Source: Tepidibacter aestuarii
GTDB taxonomy: Bacteria; Bacillota; Clostridia; Peptostreptococcales; Peptostreptococcaceae
DNA: 64,000 bases
NCBI RefSeq assembly: GCF_934924865.1
Contig: NZ_OW235315.1
Location: forward strand, 1,922,001 to 1,986,000
Direction of reading: 5' to 3'
Positions 47,759-56,856 of this stretch are shown here, piece after piece. The position numbers and the translations under genes were made by a program. Under the pieces are notes generated by a model. It was not told where the DNA came from. It searched no databases and was given only the letters and a program-made list of their open reading frames with translations. Each line of letters begins with the position of its first letter. Positions within the stretch are counted from its first letter, which is position 1.

Positions 47759-48190
47759 TTAAATATTCATATTTACAAATACCATCATAGCCATAACGTA
47801 TCCATAAATTCCAAATCCACAAATTTGCCCAATACATACCGGAGCAGTTACAGATTTTCTTCTATATTCTTCCCTTGCATGAACATTGCTTATATGAACT
47901 TCAATAGTTGGTATTTGTACTGCTTTTAAAGCATCATATATTGCTATGCTATAATGAGTATATGCTGCAGGATTTATTATAATCGCATCATAAACACCAT
48001 AGGCATTTTGTATATAGTTTACAATTTCACCTTCTATATTACTCTGAACTATATCTATTTTTAGTAATAACTCTCTTGCTTTTTCATATAAGTATGAACA
48101 TATTTCTTCATATGTTTTTTCACCATATATATCTTTTTCTCTAATACCTAAAAAATTAATATTAGGGCCATTTATTATTAGTACTTTCAA
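47759..48190 (-). CDS. aroQ: Type II 3-dehydroquinate dehydratase
   Basis: I choose TTG at 48188-48190 (KVLIINGPNINFLGIREKDIYG), nine bases after AAGGAG; the ATG three codons earlier touches the ribosome site. 143 residues. Catalytic Tyr in IYGEKTYEEI, Asn in IINPAAYTHYSIAI, His in VHISNVHAREEYR. Makes 3-dehydroshikimate. Confidence 0.93.
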   Translation of the reverse strand: MKVLIINGPNINFLGIREKDIYGEKTYEEICSYLYEKARELLLKIDIVQSNIEGEIVNYIQNAYGVYDAIIINPAAYTHYSIAIYDALKAVQIPTIEVHISNVHAREEYRRKSVTAPVCIGQICGFGIYGYVMAMMVFVNMNI

Positions 48191-48212
48191 GGATTTCATC
48201 TCCTTATTTTAT

Positions 48213-48713
48213 TTAATCTACACATTTAATTATTCTACCTACAACTTCATTTAATTCTGTATCATTAATTATCTCATAGTCACAATATTTCTTATAAAGG
48301 TAATACCTTTGTTTAAATAGGTTATAAATTTTGTATTTTCCATCTTTTAATAAAGGACGTGAACTTATATCAACATTAGAAATTATGTCTTCTATGGGCC
48401 TGTTAACAAATATTATTATTCCATTTTTATTAAGTCTTTCTATATTTGAATATAACTTCACTACACCTCCTCCAGTAGATATAACCATAGAAAACTTACT
48501 ACTCACCTCTTCTACTGCTTTACTTTCAATTTTTCTAAAATAATCTTCTCCATAATTAAATATATCTGTAATGCTTCTTTCTTCTTTTTCTTCGATATAT
48601 TTATCTATGTCAATAAATTCCATACTTAATCTTTGAGCTAAAATATTTCCTATAGTTGTTTTGCCGCATCCAGGCATTCCTATAAGAACTACATTTTTAT
48701 TTATCTTTCTCAT
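48213..48713 (-). CDS. aroK: Shikimate kinase
   Basis: 166 residues. P-loop LIGMPGCGKTTIGN, FIDIDKYIE, shikimate-binding STGGGVVKL, and the lid arginine ISSRPLLKDG. Its ATG overlaps the aroE stop by four bases. Confidence 0.95.
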   Translation of the reverse strand: MRKINKNVVLIGMPGCGKTTIGNILAQRLSMEFIDIDKYIEEKEERSITDIFNYGEDYFRKIESKAVEEVSSKFSMVISTGGGVVKLYSNIERLNKNGIIIFVNRPIEDIISNVDISSRPLLKDGKYKIYNLFKQRYYLYKKYCDYEIINDTELNEVVGRIIKCVD

Positions 48714-49540
48714 TCATTATTACCACCTTGCAGTATTGAATTAATTTTATAATAGATCTTATCACAAATAGCACTATCAATTTCTGTGTTATTCCATAAT
48801 TCTTCTGCTTTTACAGCTTGCCCTATCAACATATACAATCCATTTATAGATACTAATCCTAATTCTTTTGCATATTTTAAAAATAAAGTTTGTGTAGGAT
48901 TGTATATCAAATCAACTGCTACTTTAAATTTTGACATATCTTCTTTATTAATAGGAGAAATATTTACATTAGGATGCATTCCACATGGTGTGCAATTTAT
49001 TATTATATCTTTTTGTTTTAAATGTTTTATTTCATCATATGATATTAATTTAAATTTTTTAAATTTTTCATCCACTTTACTAATATCCCTACTTACAAAT
49101 ACAATATCATTTATTTCTTTATCTAAAAGGTATTGGACTACAGCTTTTGAAGCTCCTCCCGTTCCAAGTATTACAGCAGTTTTATTCTTAACATTAACAT
49201 TATATTTATTAAGCATTATTCCAAATCCATAGTAATCAGTATTATATCCAATAGTTTTATTATCTTTAAAACATATTGTATTTACTGCTCCTATTTTATT
49301 AGATTCTATTGACATACCATTTAAATATTTTATTATGTCAACCTTATACGGTATAGTAACATTTGCTCCTCTTGCTTTTAATGCATTTAATCCAAACACT
49401 GCATCTTTTAAATGTTCATTATTAACTTCAAATAAATGATAATGTCCATCTATACTTAACTCTTTAAATATTATTGAATGTATTATAGAAGAAAAGCTAT
49501 GGCCTAGCTTTTCTCCTATAAGTCCATATAAACTACTCAA
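48710..49540 (-). CDS. aroE: Shikimate dehydrogenase
   Basis: I choose the TTG at 49538-49540 (SSLYGLIGEKLGHSFSSIIH), six bases after GGGGG, giving 276 residues. Longer frames would run into pheA. Motifs: LGHSFSSIIH, NVTIPYKVDIIKYL (catalytic Lys), NADP loop AVILGTGGASKAVVQYL, and INCTPCGMHPN. Reduces dehydroshikimate. Confidence 0.93.
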   Translation of the reverse strand: MSSLYGLIGEKLGHSFSSIIHSIIFKELSIDGHYHLFEVNNEHLKDAVFGLNALKARGANVTIPYKVDIIKYLNGMSIESNKIGAVNTICFKDNKTIGYNTDYYGFGIMLNKYNVNVKNKTAVILGTGGASKAVVQYLLDKEINDIVFVSRDISKVDEKFKKFKLISYDEIKHLKQKDIIINCTPCGMHPNVNISPINKEDMSKFKVAVDLIYNPTQTLFLKYAKELGLVSINGLYMLIGQAVKAEELWNNTEIDSAICDKIYYKINSILQGGNNE

Positions 49541-49562
49541 AGCAATCCCCCTTTTAAACTTT

Positions 49563-50711
49563 TTATATTTTATGCGATTTGTAATTTCCAAGTAATTTAA
49601 AATATATGCTCTCTTTTTCAATTAATTTAATTGTTTCTTTTACCACTTCATCCCTCAAACAACCTTCAAAATCAATATAGAAGAAATATTCCCATGATTT
49701 ATCAATAATAGGCCTTGATTCTATTTTTGTCATGTTCAAATTATTTTGAGCAAAATACTTTAGAATATTAAAAAGAGTACCTGGTTTGTGTGAAATAGAA
49801 AACAATATACTAATTTTATTGCAATCATTACTTATTTCAAGATTTTTACCTATTACAATAAATCTTGTATAATTACTTTGATTAAAATTTATGTTAGATT
49901 CAAGTATATCTAAATCGTATAATTGTGCTGCTTTTTTACTAGATACAGCGGCTTTCGTTTTTGAATTTTCATTCTTAATAAACTTTGCACTAATAGCTGT
50001 ATTACTATAAGGAATCAGTTTCCAATCAGGATATCCTTTGAAAAATTCACTGCTCTGTTGAAAAGCTTGAGAATGTGAATATACCTCTTTGATATCTTCT
50101 ATTTTAGTACCTTTAATAACCAGTAAATTATGATCTACTTTTAAGCATTTCTCGCCTATTATATAAAGTCCATATTTACGTAACAAATCATATATTTCTG
50201 ATATTCCACCAGTAGACGAATTTTCAATAGGAAGTACTCCATAATCTATCTTATCGTTTTTGAGTGCTTTAAAAACATCTTCAAATTCATTTAGATTTTT
50301 AGTTTTAGCCTCCTCTCCAAAATACTCTATAAGAGCCTGTTCACTAAAAGATCCATGCACTCCTTGAAAACCTACTATATATTCATTTTCTTTATTTTTG
50401 TATATTGTATTCTTTGTTTTATGTTTTTTTTTATCACTTATATCAATATAATTACTTAATTGATCTTCTTGAATTGATCTGCTAATATCCATAATATTTT
50501 TTAAAAATTCTTGTGCTGATTTTTGAAAATATTTATTTTTAATATAATTAGTATTTTTACTTAAAACTTGTTCTTCTCTGTATATATTTAATATAGGAAA
50601 ATTATTTTCATATTTGTATTCAGCTATCTCTAATACTTTTTCCATTCTTTTTTCAAACAACTTAATAAGTTCTTTATCTATACAGTCAATCTCTTTCCTT
50701 AAATTATCCAT
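49563..50711 (-). CDS. pheA: Bifunctional chorismate mutase / prephenate dehydratase
   Basis: ATG at 50709-50711 (MDNLRKEIDCIDKELIKLFE) with GGGAGGGGGTAAA upstream, giving 382 residues. AroQ-type mutase helix bundle about 1-90; prephenate dehydratase about 125-305 (VGFQGVHGSFSEQA, PIENSSTGGISEIYD, SNYTRFIVIG); C-terminal ACT domain (SISHKPGTLFNILKYF, ESRPI) for Phe feedback. Its start overlaps the aroC end by 13 bases. Confidence 0.94.
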   Translation of the reverse strand: MDNLRKEIDCIDKELIKLFEKRMEKVLEIAEYKYENNFPILNIYREEQVLSKNTNYIKNKYFQKSAQEFLKNIMDISRSIQEDQLSNYIDISDKKKHKTKNTIYKNKENEYIVGFQGVHGSFSEQALIEYFGEEAKTKNLNEFEDVFKALKNDKIDYGVLPIENSSTGGISEIYDLLRKYGLYIIGEKCLKVDHNLLVIKGTKIEDIKEVYSHSQAFQQSSEFFKGYPDWKLIPYSNTAISAKFIKNENSKTKAAVSSKKAAQLYDLDILESNINFNQSNYTRFIVIGKNLEISNDCNKISILFSISHKPGTLFNILKYFAQNNLNMTKIESRPIIDKSWEYFFYIDFEGCLRDEVVKETIKLIEKESIYFKLLGNYKSHKI

Positions 50712-51799
50712 TTTACCCCCTCCCTTTCTATCACTAAATCTAACAAAGATACAGCACAAGCAGCTTCAACAACTGGTACTGCTCTTTGTACAATACATGG
50801 ATCATGACGTCCCGTTACATTTATTTGTATATTCTCTCTTTTAGATATATCAACTGTTTTCTGCACTTTTCCTATTGAAGGAGTAGGTTTAAATGCAGTT
50901 CTAAATATAATAGGCATACCACTAGTAATTCCACCGAGTACTCCTCCATTATTGTTTGTATAGGTTTTAACTTTATCTTCATCTATAAAAAATTCATCAT
51001 TAGCCTCAGAACCTTTCATTTTAGTAATATAAAATCCTGCTCCAAATTCAACTCCTTTTACTGCTGGAATAGAAAATAGTATATGTGCAAGTTTACTTTC
51101 AATTGAATTAAAAAATGGTGAACCTATTCCTACTGGGAAGTTTATTACTGCCGTTTCAACTATTCCTCCTACAGAATCCTCTTCTTCTTTTTCTTTTAAA
51201 ATTAATTCTTTCATTTTTATCCCTATTTCATCATCAATAACAGGAAAATCTTTTTTTACTATCTCTTTCAAAAATTCACCTTTAAGATTTACCCAATCAA
51301 AATATTCTTCATTTATATTACCTATGCTTTTTATATGACTTCCAATTATTATATCTTTTCTTTCTAAAATTTGTTTTGCTACTGCTCCTGCAAAAACTAA
51401 TGGTGCAGTTAATCTCCCTGAAAAATGTCCTCCCCCTCTATAATCATTAAAACCTGAGTATTTTATATATCCTGTATAATCGGCATGACCTGGTCTCATA
51501 ACATTTTTTATAGATTCATAATCTTTCGAATGTTGATTCGTGTTATATATAACAGCACATAGTGGTGTTCCTGTTGTTTTATTGTTAAAATATCCACTTA
51601 ATATATCAAACTCATCACTTTCTTTTCTTGGTGTAGATATTTTATTCTTACCTGGTGCTCTTCTTTGCATTTCGTTATTTATATAATCAAAATTCAATTC
51701 TATACCTGCTGGAAGACCATCTATAACTATTCCTATGGCTTTTCCATGAGACTGCCCAAAGATTGAAAGTTTTATATTATTCCCCCATGTTCCACTCAT
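50699..51799 (-). CDS. aroC: Chorismate synthase
   Basis: 366 residues. Forms chorismate from EPSP with reduced FMN. Motifs: SIFGQSHGKAIGIVIDGLPAG, RAPGKNKISTPRKESD, MRPGHADYTGYIKY, DYRGGGHFSGRLTA, GVLGGITSGMPI, RHDPCIVQRAVPVVEA. ATG lies 23 bases inside the aroA end. Confidence 0.96.
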   Translation of the reverse strand: MSGTWGNNIKLSIFGQSHGKAIGIVIDGLPAGIELNFDYINNEMQRRAPGKNKISTPRKESDEFDILSGYFNNKTTGTPLCAVIYNTNQHSKDYESIKNVMRPGHADYTGYIKYSGFNDYRGGGHFSGRLTAPLVFAGAVAKQILERKDIIIGSHIKSIGNINEEYFDWVNLKGEFLKEIVKKDFPVIDDEIGIKMKELILKEKEEEDSVGGIVETAVINFPVGIGSPFFNSIESKLAHILFSIPAVKGVEFGAGFYITKMKGSEANDEFFIDEDKVKTYTNNNGGVLGGITSGMPIIFRTAFKPTPSIGKVQKTVDISKRENIQINVTGRHDPCIVQRAVPVVEAACAVSLLDLVIEREGVKWII

Positions 51800-53078
51800 C
51801 TATTCTTCCTCCTAGCTTTTTAAAATCACTCCAGAATGTTGGATAAGATTTTTTTACAGAATCGCTGTTTTGTATAATAACAGGTTCACTGCATTTTATT
51901 GAAGCAATTGCTAAAGCCATGGCTATACGATGATCATTCCAACTATCAACAGTTCCACCTTTTAACCTTTCTTTTCCATTAATCAACAACCCATCTTCTA
52001 ATTCTTTAATATCTGCACCTAATTTATTTAACTCTGTGGCTATGGCTTTTAATCTATCTGATTCTTTTATTCTAAGTCTAGCAGCATTAATTATTTTTGT
52101 AGTTCCAACACTTAAAGATCCTAAGGTTGCAAGTATCGGAACAAGGTCTGGACATTGAGAAGCATCAATTACTATTCCTTTTGTTTTTGAACTTTTAACT
52201 TCAATAAATTCATTATTTATAACTATATCTCCATCCATATTTTTTACTATATCTAAAATAGCTTTATCTCCTTGAAGAGAACTAACATTCAAACCAATGC
52301 ATTTAATATTATCTCCTAGTATTCCTGCCACAGTCCAAAAGGCTGCTTGAGAAAAATCTCCTTCTACTCTATAATCATTAACTTCATATTTTTGATTTCC
52401 CTTTATATAAAACTCTTTATAGTTATTATTTTCTATTTTTATAGAAAACTTATCTAAAACATCAATTGTTAAATCGACATACCCCTTTGATTCAAGATCA
52501 GTTGTTATTACTATTTTAGAATCTCCATTAAGTATTGGTAATACAAACATAAGTCCAGTAATAAACTGAGAACTTACATCCCCTTTAATTTCAAAAGTTC
52601 CTGGTTTTAATATTCCATTAACACTTAAAGGTAATTTTTTATTATCATTTAAATACTGTATACCCTGTTTTTTAAATATTTCATAATAAGTATCAAGAGG
52701 TCGCTCTATAAGTTTTCCTCTACCAGTAAAAGTTATACTTTCTCCAATCAAGCAAGCCATTGGTATAAAAAATCTTAGTGTAGATCCCGATTCTTTACAA
52801 TCAATTTGATTATTTATTAGCTTTAATGCTTCATTTCCTTTTATTGAAATTTTACTTGTTCCACTCCCTGAATCTATTTCACTTTTTTTAACTTTTATCC
52901 CTAAAGATTTCATACCTTCTAATGTGGCAATAATATCATCAGAAAATGCAATATTTTCTATGTTACTTATTCCATCACTAAATCCCCCACAAATTATAGC
53001 TCTATGGCTAATGCTTTTAGATGGTGGTATTCTGATTTCTCCTTCAAGTATTGATGGTGTTATTTTTACACATTTCAC
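51777..53078 (-). CDS. aroA: EPSP synthase
   Basis: 433 residues. GTG start eight bases after GGAG. Motifs: RIPPSKSISHRAIICG, GSTLRFFIPMACL, GDVSSQFITGLMF, DCPDL-like SQCPDLVPILATL, RLRIKESDRLKAIA, WNDHRIAMALAIAS. No GNAGTAMR form: it reads ESGSTLRF, typical of class II-like Gram-positive enzymes. Confidence 0.95.
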   Translation of the reverse strand: MKCVKITPSILEGEIRIPPSKSISHRAIICGGFSDGISNIENIAFSDDIIATLEGMKSLGIKVKKSEIDSGSGTSKISIKGNEALKLINNQIDCKESGSTLRFFIPMACLIGESITFTGRGKLIERPLDTYYEIFKKQGIQYLNDNKKLPLSVNGILKPGTFEIKGDVSSQFITGLMFVLPILNGDSKIVITTDLESKGYVDLTIDVLDKFSIKIENNNYKEFYIKGNQKYEVNDYRVEGDFSQAAFWTVAGILGDNIKCIGLNVSSLQGDKAILDIVKNMDGDIVINNEFIEVKSSKTKGIVIDASQCPDLVPILATLGSLSVGTTKIINAARLRIKESDRLKAIATELNKLGADIKELEDGLLINGKERLKGGTVDSWNDHRIAMALAIASIKCSEPVIIQNSDSVKKSYPTFWSDFKKLGGRIDEWNMGE

Positions 53079-53099
53079 TCTAAAAACTCCTTTTGTCGT

Positions 53100-54164
53100 C
53101 TAAATTTTTATATAAATATTCATATCTTTTCTATCTATCTTCTTTAAAAAACTATCTCCTATTCTTTTTAGCAAAATAATATTAATATCATCTCCTTTAT
53201 TTTTCTTATCTAAATTAATAGTTTCGATAGCTTCTTTTTTATTCATATTAGGCAGTTCATATGGTAGTTTATACTTAATCAGTATTTTCTTTATTTTATC
53301 TACTGTTCCTTTTTGAGTTATACCTATATCCTCGCTTTTTTTAGTTATATAATGCATCCCTATTGCTACAGCTTCTCCATGAGTATACTTTTCATATTTA
53401 AAATGTTTTTCTATAGTATGACCTAAAGTATGCCCAAAATTTAATATCATTCTCTCTCCTGTGTCTTTTTCATCACTTTCTACTATATCCTTCTTTATTT
53501 TGCAGCATCTATATATTATTTCTTCTATATTATTAAATAACTCTTGATCACTATTATATTTGAGTAGATTTTGAAATAAATTTTCATCCCTTATACAACC
53601 ATACTTTATTACCTCAGCCATTCCGTCATATAGGAATCTTTTATCAAGAGTATTTAATAACTCTGGATCTATATAAACTGCTTCTGGATGATAAAAGCTT
53701 CCTATAAGATTTTTACCTTTAGGTAAGTTAACTGCTACCTTTCCACCTACACTGCTGTCAATTTGTGCAAGTAGAGATGTTGGAATTTGTACAAATGGTA
53801 TTCCTCTAAGTAGTGTAGAAGCTACAAAACCTGTCAAATCCCCAACAACACCTCCTCCAAATGCTATTATTAAATCAGCTCTAGTTATTTCAAAATCTAA
53901 AAGCTCATCATAAACATTTTGAAGAACATCTATTGATTTACTTTTTTCACCAGGATCTAAAACAATCATTTTGACTTCAAAATCATTTTTAAGATTATTT
54001 CTTATTTTTTCTCCATATATTTTTTCAACATTTGCATCTGTAATTATAGCTATTTTCTTGTTCTTGTATATTTTTTTCAACTCTTCTCCAATGTTATTTA
54101 TCAGCCCTTTTTCAATATATATAGGATAATTTTTCTGAGGAAGATTTATATTTAAAGTATGCAT
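53100..54164 (-). CDS. aroB: 3-Dehydroquinate synthase
   Basis: 354 residues. NAD and metal site: AFGGGVVGDLTGFVASTLLR, PTSLLAQIDSSVGGKVAVN, KNLIGSFYHPEAV, AEVIKYGCI, LNFGHTLGHTIEK and THGEAVAIGMHY (zinc ligands). Ends two bases before tyrA's stop side neighbour, tight operon spacing. Confidence 0.95.
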   Translation of the reverse strand: MHTLNINLPQKNYPIYIEKGLINNIGEELKKIYKNKKIAIITDANVEKIYGEKIRNNLKNDFEVKMIVLDPGEKSKSIDVLQNVYDELLDFEITRADLIIAFGGGVVGDLTGFVASTLLRGIPFVQIPTSLLAQIDSSVGGKVAVNLPKGKNLIGSFYHPEAVYIDPELLNTLDKRFLYDGMAEVIKYGCIRDENLFQNLLKYNSDQELFNNIEEIIYRCCKIKKDIVESDEKDTGERMILNFGHTLGHTIEKHFKYEKYTHGEAVAIGMHYITKKSEDIGITQKGTVDKIKKILIKYKLPYELPNMNKKEAIETINLDKKNKGDDINIILLKRIGDSFLKKIDRKDMNIYIKI

Positions 54165-54166
54165 AA

Positions 54167-55024
54167 TTACATTATCTCCCCTCTCTTAAGTTTTCCTTTT
54201 TCAAATATAGATTCCAATGAATCAATATCTTTATTTATTATTAAATTTTTAATCTGAGATAAACTTTTTTCAAAAATATCTATCTTTTCTATTATATTTT
54301 TCCCATTATCTATAAACACTTCTAACCAAAGCTGAGTATTCATATTTGCTACTCTTGTAGCATCTTTAAAACTTCCTCCAATAAATAAATTTGTATTTTC
54401 CTCAATATCACTGTTCACAAGAGCTGATGCTATTATATGAGGTAATTGACTTGTAAAAGCAATAATTTCATCATGCTTTTTCGGACTAACTTTAACTATA
54501 TTTTTACAACCTATACTTTTAATAATATTTTCTAAAATCTCAATATTTTCTTTTTTATTTTTATTTGTAGGAGTGATTATATAATTTGCATCATTAAATA
54601 TATCCTTTGATGCAAACCCAATCCCCTTACTTTCTCTTCCTGCCATTGGATGAGCACCAATAAAATCCAAGTCTTTACGTAAAAATGAATTTATTTTTTC
54701 TAATATTTTATGTTTAATACCTGCAGTATCAGTTATTATAGCTCCTGATTTAAAATTATTCATATTATCATTTATAAATTTTATTGTTAATTCTGGGTAT
54801 AAACAGATAATTACTATATCAGAATTCTTAAGTGGAATTTCAGGTTGTAAGTATCCTTTATCAATTATCCCCAGACTCTTTGCGGTTTTAATAGCATCTT
54901 CATCTATATCAACAGCCCATAAATTTTTAGGTTTTAATTTATTTAATGCCATTGCAAATGATCCACCAATAAGCCCTAACCCTACAATAGTTATATTAAA
55001 ATCCAACTCATCCAAATACATCAC
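54167..55024 (-). CDS. tyrA: Prephenate dehydrogenase
   Basis: 285 residues without an ACT domain. NAD loop ITIVGLGLIGGSFAMAL, TDTAGIKHKI, FIGAHPMAGRESKG, and AFTSQLPHIIASAL. Makes hydroxyphenylpyruvate for Tyr. Four bases downstream of aroF. Confidence 0.94.
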   Translation of the reverse strand: MMYLDELDFNITIVGLGLIGGSFAMALNKLKPKNLWAVDIDEDAIKTAKSLGIIDKGYLQPEIPLKNSDIVIICLYPELTIKFINDNMNNFKSGAIITDTAGIKHKILEKINSFLRKDLDFIGAHPMAGRESKGIGFASKDIFNDANYIITPTNKNKKENIEILENIIKSIGCKNIVKVSPKKHDEIIAFTSQLPHIIASALVNSDIEENTNLFIGGSFKDATRVANMNTQLWLEVFIDNGKNIIEKIDIFEKSLSQIKNLIINKDIDSLESIFEKGKLKRGEIM

Positions 55025-55028
55025 CCCA

Positions 55029-56042
55029 TTATATTTCTTTATTTTCTATATTCGCTATTTGTTTTAACGAACTCATTAATGATTTAAATTTTTCAGGTTT
55101 AATAGATTGCTGCCCATCACACTTAGCATTAGCAGGGTCATTATGAACTTCTATCATTAATCCATCTGCACCAACTGCCATGGCTGCTTTAGCTAATGGT
55201 TCAACTAACCACCATAGTCCACCTGCATGACTAGGATCTACAATTATTGGCAAATGGCTGTGTCTTTTTATTATAGGTATAGCACTTAAATCTAAAGTAT
55301 TTCTTGTGTATTTTTCGAACGTTCTTACACCTCTCTCACAAAGTATTACATTTTCATTCCCTTCTGACATTATATATTCAGCTGACATTAGAAATTCTTC
55401 AATGGTAGCAGACATGCCTCTTTTTAATAAAACAGGTTTTTGGGTTTTTCCTACCTCTTTCAATAAATCAAAATTTTGCATATTCCTTGCACCTATCTGT
55501 ATAACATCTACATCTTCTATAAATTTTTCTATAACATCAGCAGACATAAGTTCTGTAACTATAGGAAGACCTGTTTTTTCTCTTGCTAATTTTAAAAGTT
55601 CAAGTCCTTCTCCTCTTAACCCTTGAAAACTGTATGGTGATGTTCTAGGTTTGAAAGCTCCTCCTCTTAAAAATGTAGCACCTGCTTGTTTAATATCCTC
55701 AGCAATACTTAGAATTTGTTCTTCACTTTCTACAGAACAAGGACCTCCAATAACAGCAAATTTATTTCCTCCAATACTGTTACCATTCACTGTAACTATA
55801 GTGTCTTCTGGATGAAAAATCCTATTTGCCTTTTTATATGGTTCCTGTACATTCATTAATTTATCTACATTTCTATTTGATTGAATAATAGTTGGGTCAA
55901 TTTTACTTGTATCGCCAACCAAACCTAAAATAGTATAATTATCTCCTATTGATTCATGAACTTGGCACCCTAAACTCTGCATTTTAACCTTAATTTTTTC
56001 AATTTCACTTTCTTGTGTTTTTGGTTTCATAACAATGACCAT
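55029..56042 (-). CDS. aroF: DAHP synthase (type I beta)
   Basis: First step of the shikimate pathway. 337 residues: an N-terminal ferredoxin-like regulatory domain (about 1-70, VIVMKPKTQESEIEKIK) and the barrel (VIGGPCSVESEEQI, FLRGGAFKPRTSPYSFQGL, QIGARNMQNFDLL, LLKRGMSATIEEFL, VDPSHAGG). AAGGAGGTAATTAAT before ATG. It is the first enzyme gene after the tandem leader attenuators. Confidence 0.95.
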   Translation of the reverse strand: MVIVMKPKTQESEIEKIKVKMQSLGCQVHESIGDNYTILGLVGDTSKIDPTIIQSNRNVDKLMNVQEPYKKANRIFHPEDTIVTVNGNSIGGNKFAVIGGPCSVESEEQILSIAEDIKQAGATFLRGGAFKPRTSPYSFQGLRGEGLELLKLAREKTGLPIVTELMSADVIEKFIEDVDVIQIGARNMQNFDLLKEVGKTQKPVLLKRGMSATIEEFLMSAEYIMSEGNENVILCERGVRTFEKYTRNTLDLSAIPIIKRHSHLPIIVDPSHAGGLWWLVEPLAKAAMAVGADGLMIEVHNDPANAKCDGQQSIKPEKFKSLMSSLKQIANIENKEI

Positions 56043-56072
56043 ATTAATTACCTCCTTAAATTTTTATAAAAA

Positions 56073-56099
56073 AAGAAGACTCATCTAATGAGTCTTCTT
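56073..56099 (-). terminator. Attenuator terminator, leader copy 1 (proximal to aroF)
   Basis: 12-bp stem AAGAAGACTCAT/ATGAGTCTTCTT with a 3-base loop and seven T on the minus strand. Its 5' arm contains CTCATTAGA, which can instead pair with TCTAATGAG inside the leader ORF. Confidence 0.88.
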
Positions 56100-56151
56100 T
56101 ATGTTTGTATATATTGGAAAAATATATATTTAAAACTAATATATATATTTT

Positions 56152-56310
56152 TTATACACAAATACATAACTTTTTATTATTCTCATTAGAAAGATGAATT
56201 TTTATTTTTTTGTATAACAACCATCCAGCGCTATAAAAGTAAAAATAGCTCCAGCTAAAAAAGTAAAATTTAAATTGTTCTACATTTCCCTTTCTAATAA
56301 GTTTTTCCAT
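56152..56310 (-). CDS. Aromatic leader peptide, copy 1 (52 aa)
   Basis: ATG at 56308-56310, eight bases after GGAGG. The peptide begins MEKLIRKGNVEQ and then runs FKFYFFSWSYFYFYSAGW: 12 of these 18 residues are Phe, Tyr or Trp. It ends NENNKKLCICV, TAA. It stands directly before an attenuator terminator and the aro operon, so it is best read as a sensing leader, not a functional protein. Codons 4-7 (CTTATTAGAAAG, 56290-56301) are complementary to CTTTCTAATGAG (56182-56193). Confidence 0.85.
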   Translation of the reverse strand: MEKLIRKGNVEQFKFYFFSWSYFYFYSAGWLLYKKIKIHLSNENNKKLCICV

Positions 56311-56356
56311 TTTTCATACCTCCAAAATAATTTTGTTTTTATTTTTTTAATAAAAA

Positions 56357-56383
56357 AAGAAGACCCGTCTAATGAGTCTTCTT
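56357..56383 (-). terminator. Attenuator terminator, leader copy 2 (promoter-proximal)
   Basis: AAGAAGACTC/GGGTCTTCTT stem (one G-T pair) followed by seven T on the minus strand. As in copy 1, its 5' arm holds CTCATTAGA, the alternative partner of the ORF segment TCTAATGAG (56471-56479 region). Confidence 0.85.
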
Positions 56384-56440
56384 TGTTTTAGTATATGTTA
56401 TTTAAAAATATATATATTAAAAAAACTAATATATACTTTT

Positions 56441-56599
56441 TTATACACAAATACATAACTTTTTATTATTCTCATTAGAAAGACAATTTTTTATTTTTTT
56501 GTATAACAACCATCCAGCGCTATAAAAGTAAAAATAGCTCCAGCTAAAAAAATAAAATTTAAATTGTTCTATATTTCCCTTTCTAATAAGTTTTTCCAT
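56441..56599 (-). CDS. Aromatic leader peptide, copy 2 (52 aa)
   Basis: ATG at 56597-56599 with GGAGG eight bases upstream. Same 52-residue plan as copy 1, with Ile for Val at position 10 and NCLSNE for IHLSNE near the end; the FKFYFFSWSYFYFYSAGW block is unchanged. It is the first translated ORF after the promoter. All control segments (56579-56590, 56471-56482, 56368-56376) are conserved in sequence and order. Confidence 0.85.
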   Translation of the reverse strand: MEKLIRKGNIEQFKFYFFSWSYFYFYSAGWLLYKKIKNCLSNENNKKLCICV

Positions 56600-56653
56600 T
56601 TTTCATACCTCCAAAGTAATATTCCATTAATAATAATTTTGTTATTTTTAGTA

Positions 56654-56681
56654 ATTATATCAGAATTTTCAAAATTGTCAA
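56654..56681 (-). promoter_or_regulatory. Promoter of the aro operon
   Basis: On the minus strand TTGACA (56676-56681), 16-base spacer, TATAAT (56654-56659), with TG just before the -10. Start near 56647, about 48 bases before the first leader ORF. Confidence 0.85.
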
Positions 56682-56856
56682 CATAAATCCAATCGATCAC
56701 ACAATATTTTTTTTATTTTTTATATAACTTTTTTTATGATGTAAATTTATCTTAAAATTGTATGTATTAAATCAATAACTAAACCGACTAACGCAATACT
56801 CACATGAAAAAGACAACCTCATTTTAATAAGATTGCCCTGATTATTTCAAAATCAC

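Larger units (their letters stand above)
56060..56632. repeat. Tandem direct repeat of the leader/attenuator unit
   Basis: Two units of about 285 bases in direct orientation (about 56064-56330 and 56350-56625). Coding parts and terminators are almost identical, while the AT-rich link between ORF stop and terminator has diverged. This indicates an old duplication with selection on the ORF and the pairing segments. Confidence 0.88.

Noticed and set aside
51777..53078. Operon break between aroB and aroA because of the GTG start and 21-base gap
   Set aside because: GGAG at good spacing precedes the GTG and no terminator or promoter lies in the gap.
56060..56632. Repeat array as CRISPR
   Set aside because: Only two long (~285-base) direct repeats, each containing an ORF and a terminator; no short repeats with unique spacers and no cas genes.
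56060..56640. T-box upstream of the aro operon
   Set aside because: No GGTGGNACCACG or GGTGGCAACGCGG sequence and no Stem I; the leader ORFs with alternative pairings explain the region better.
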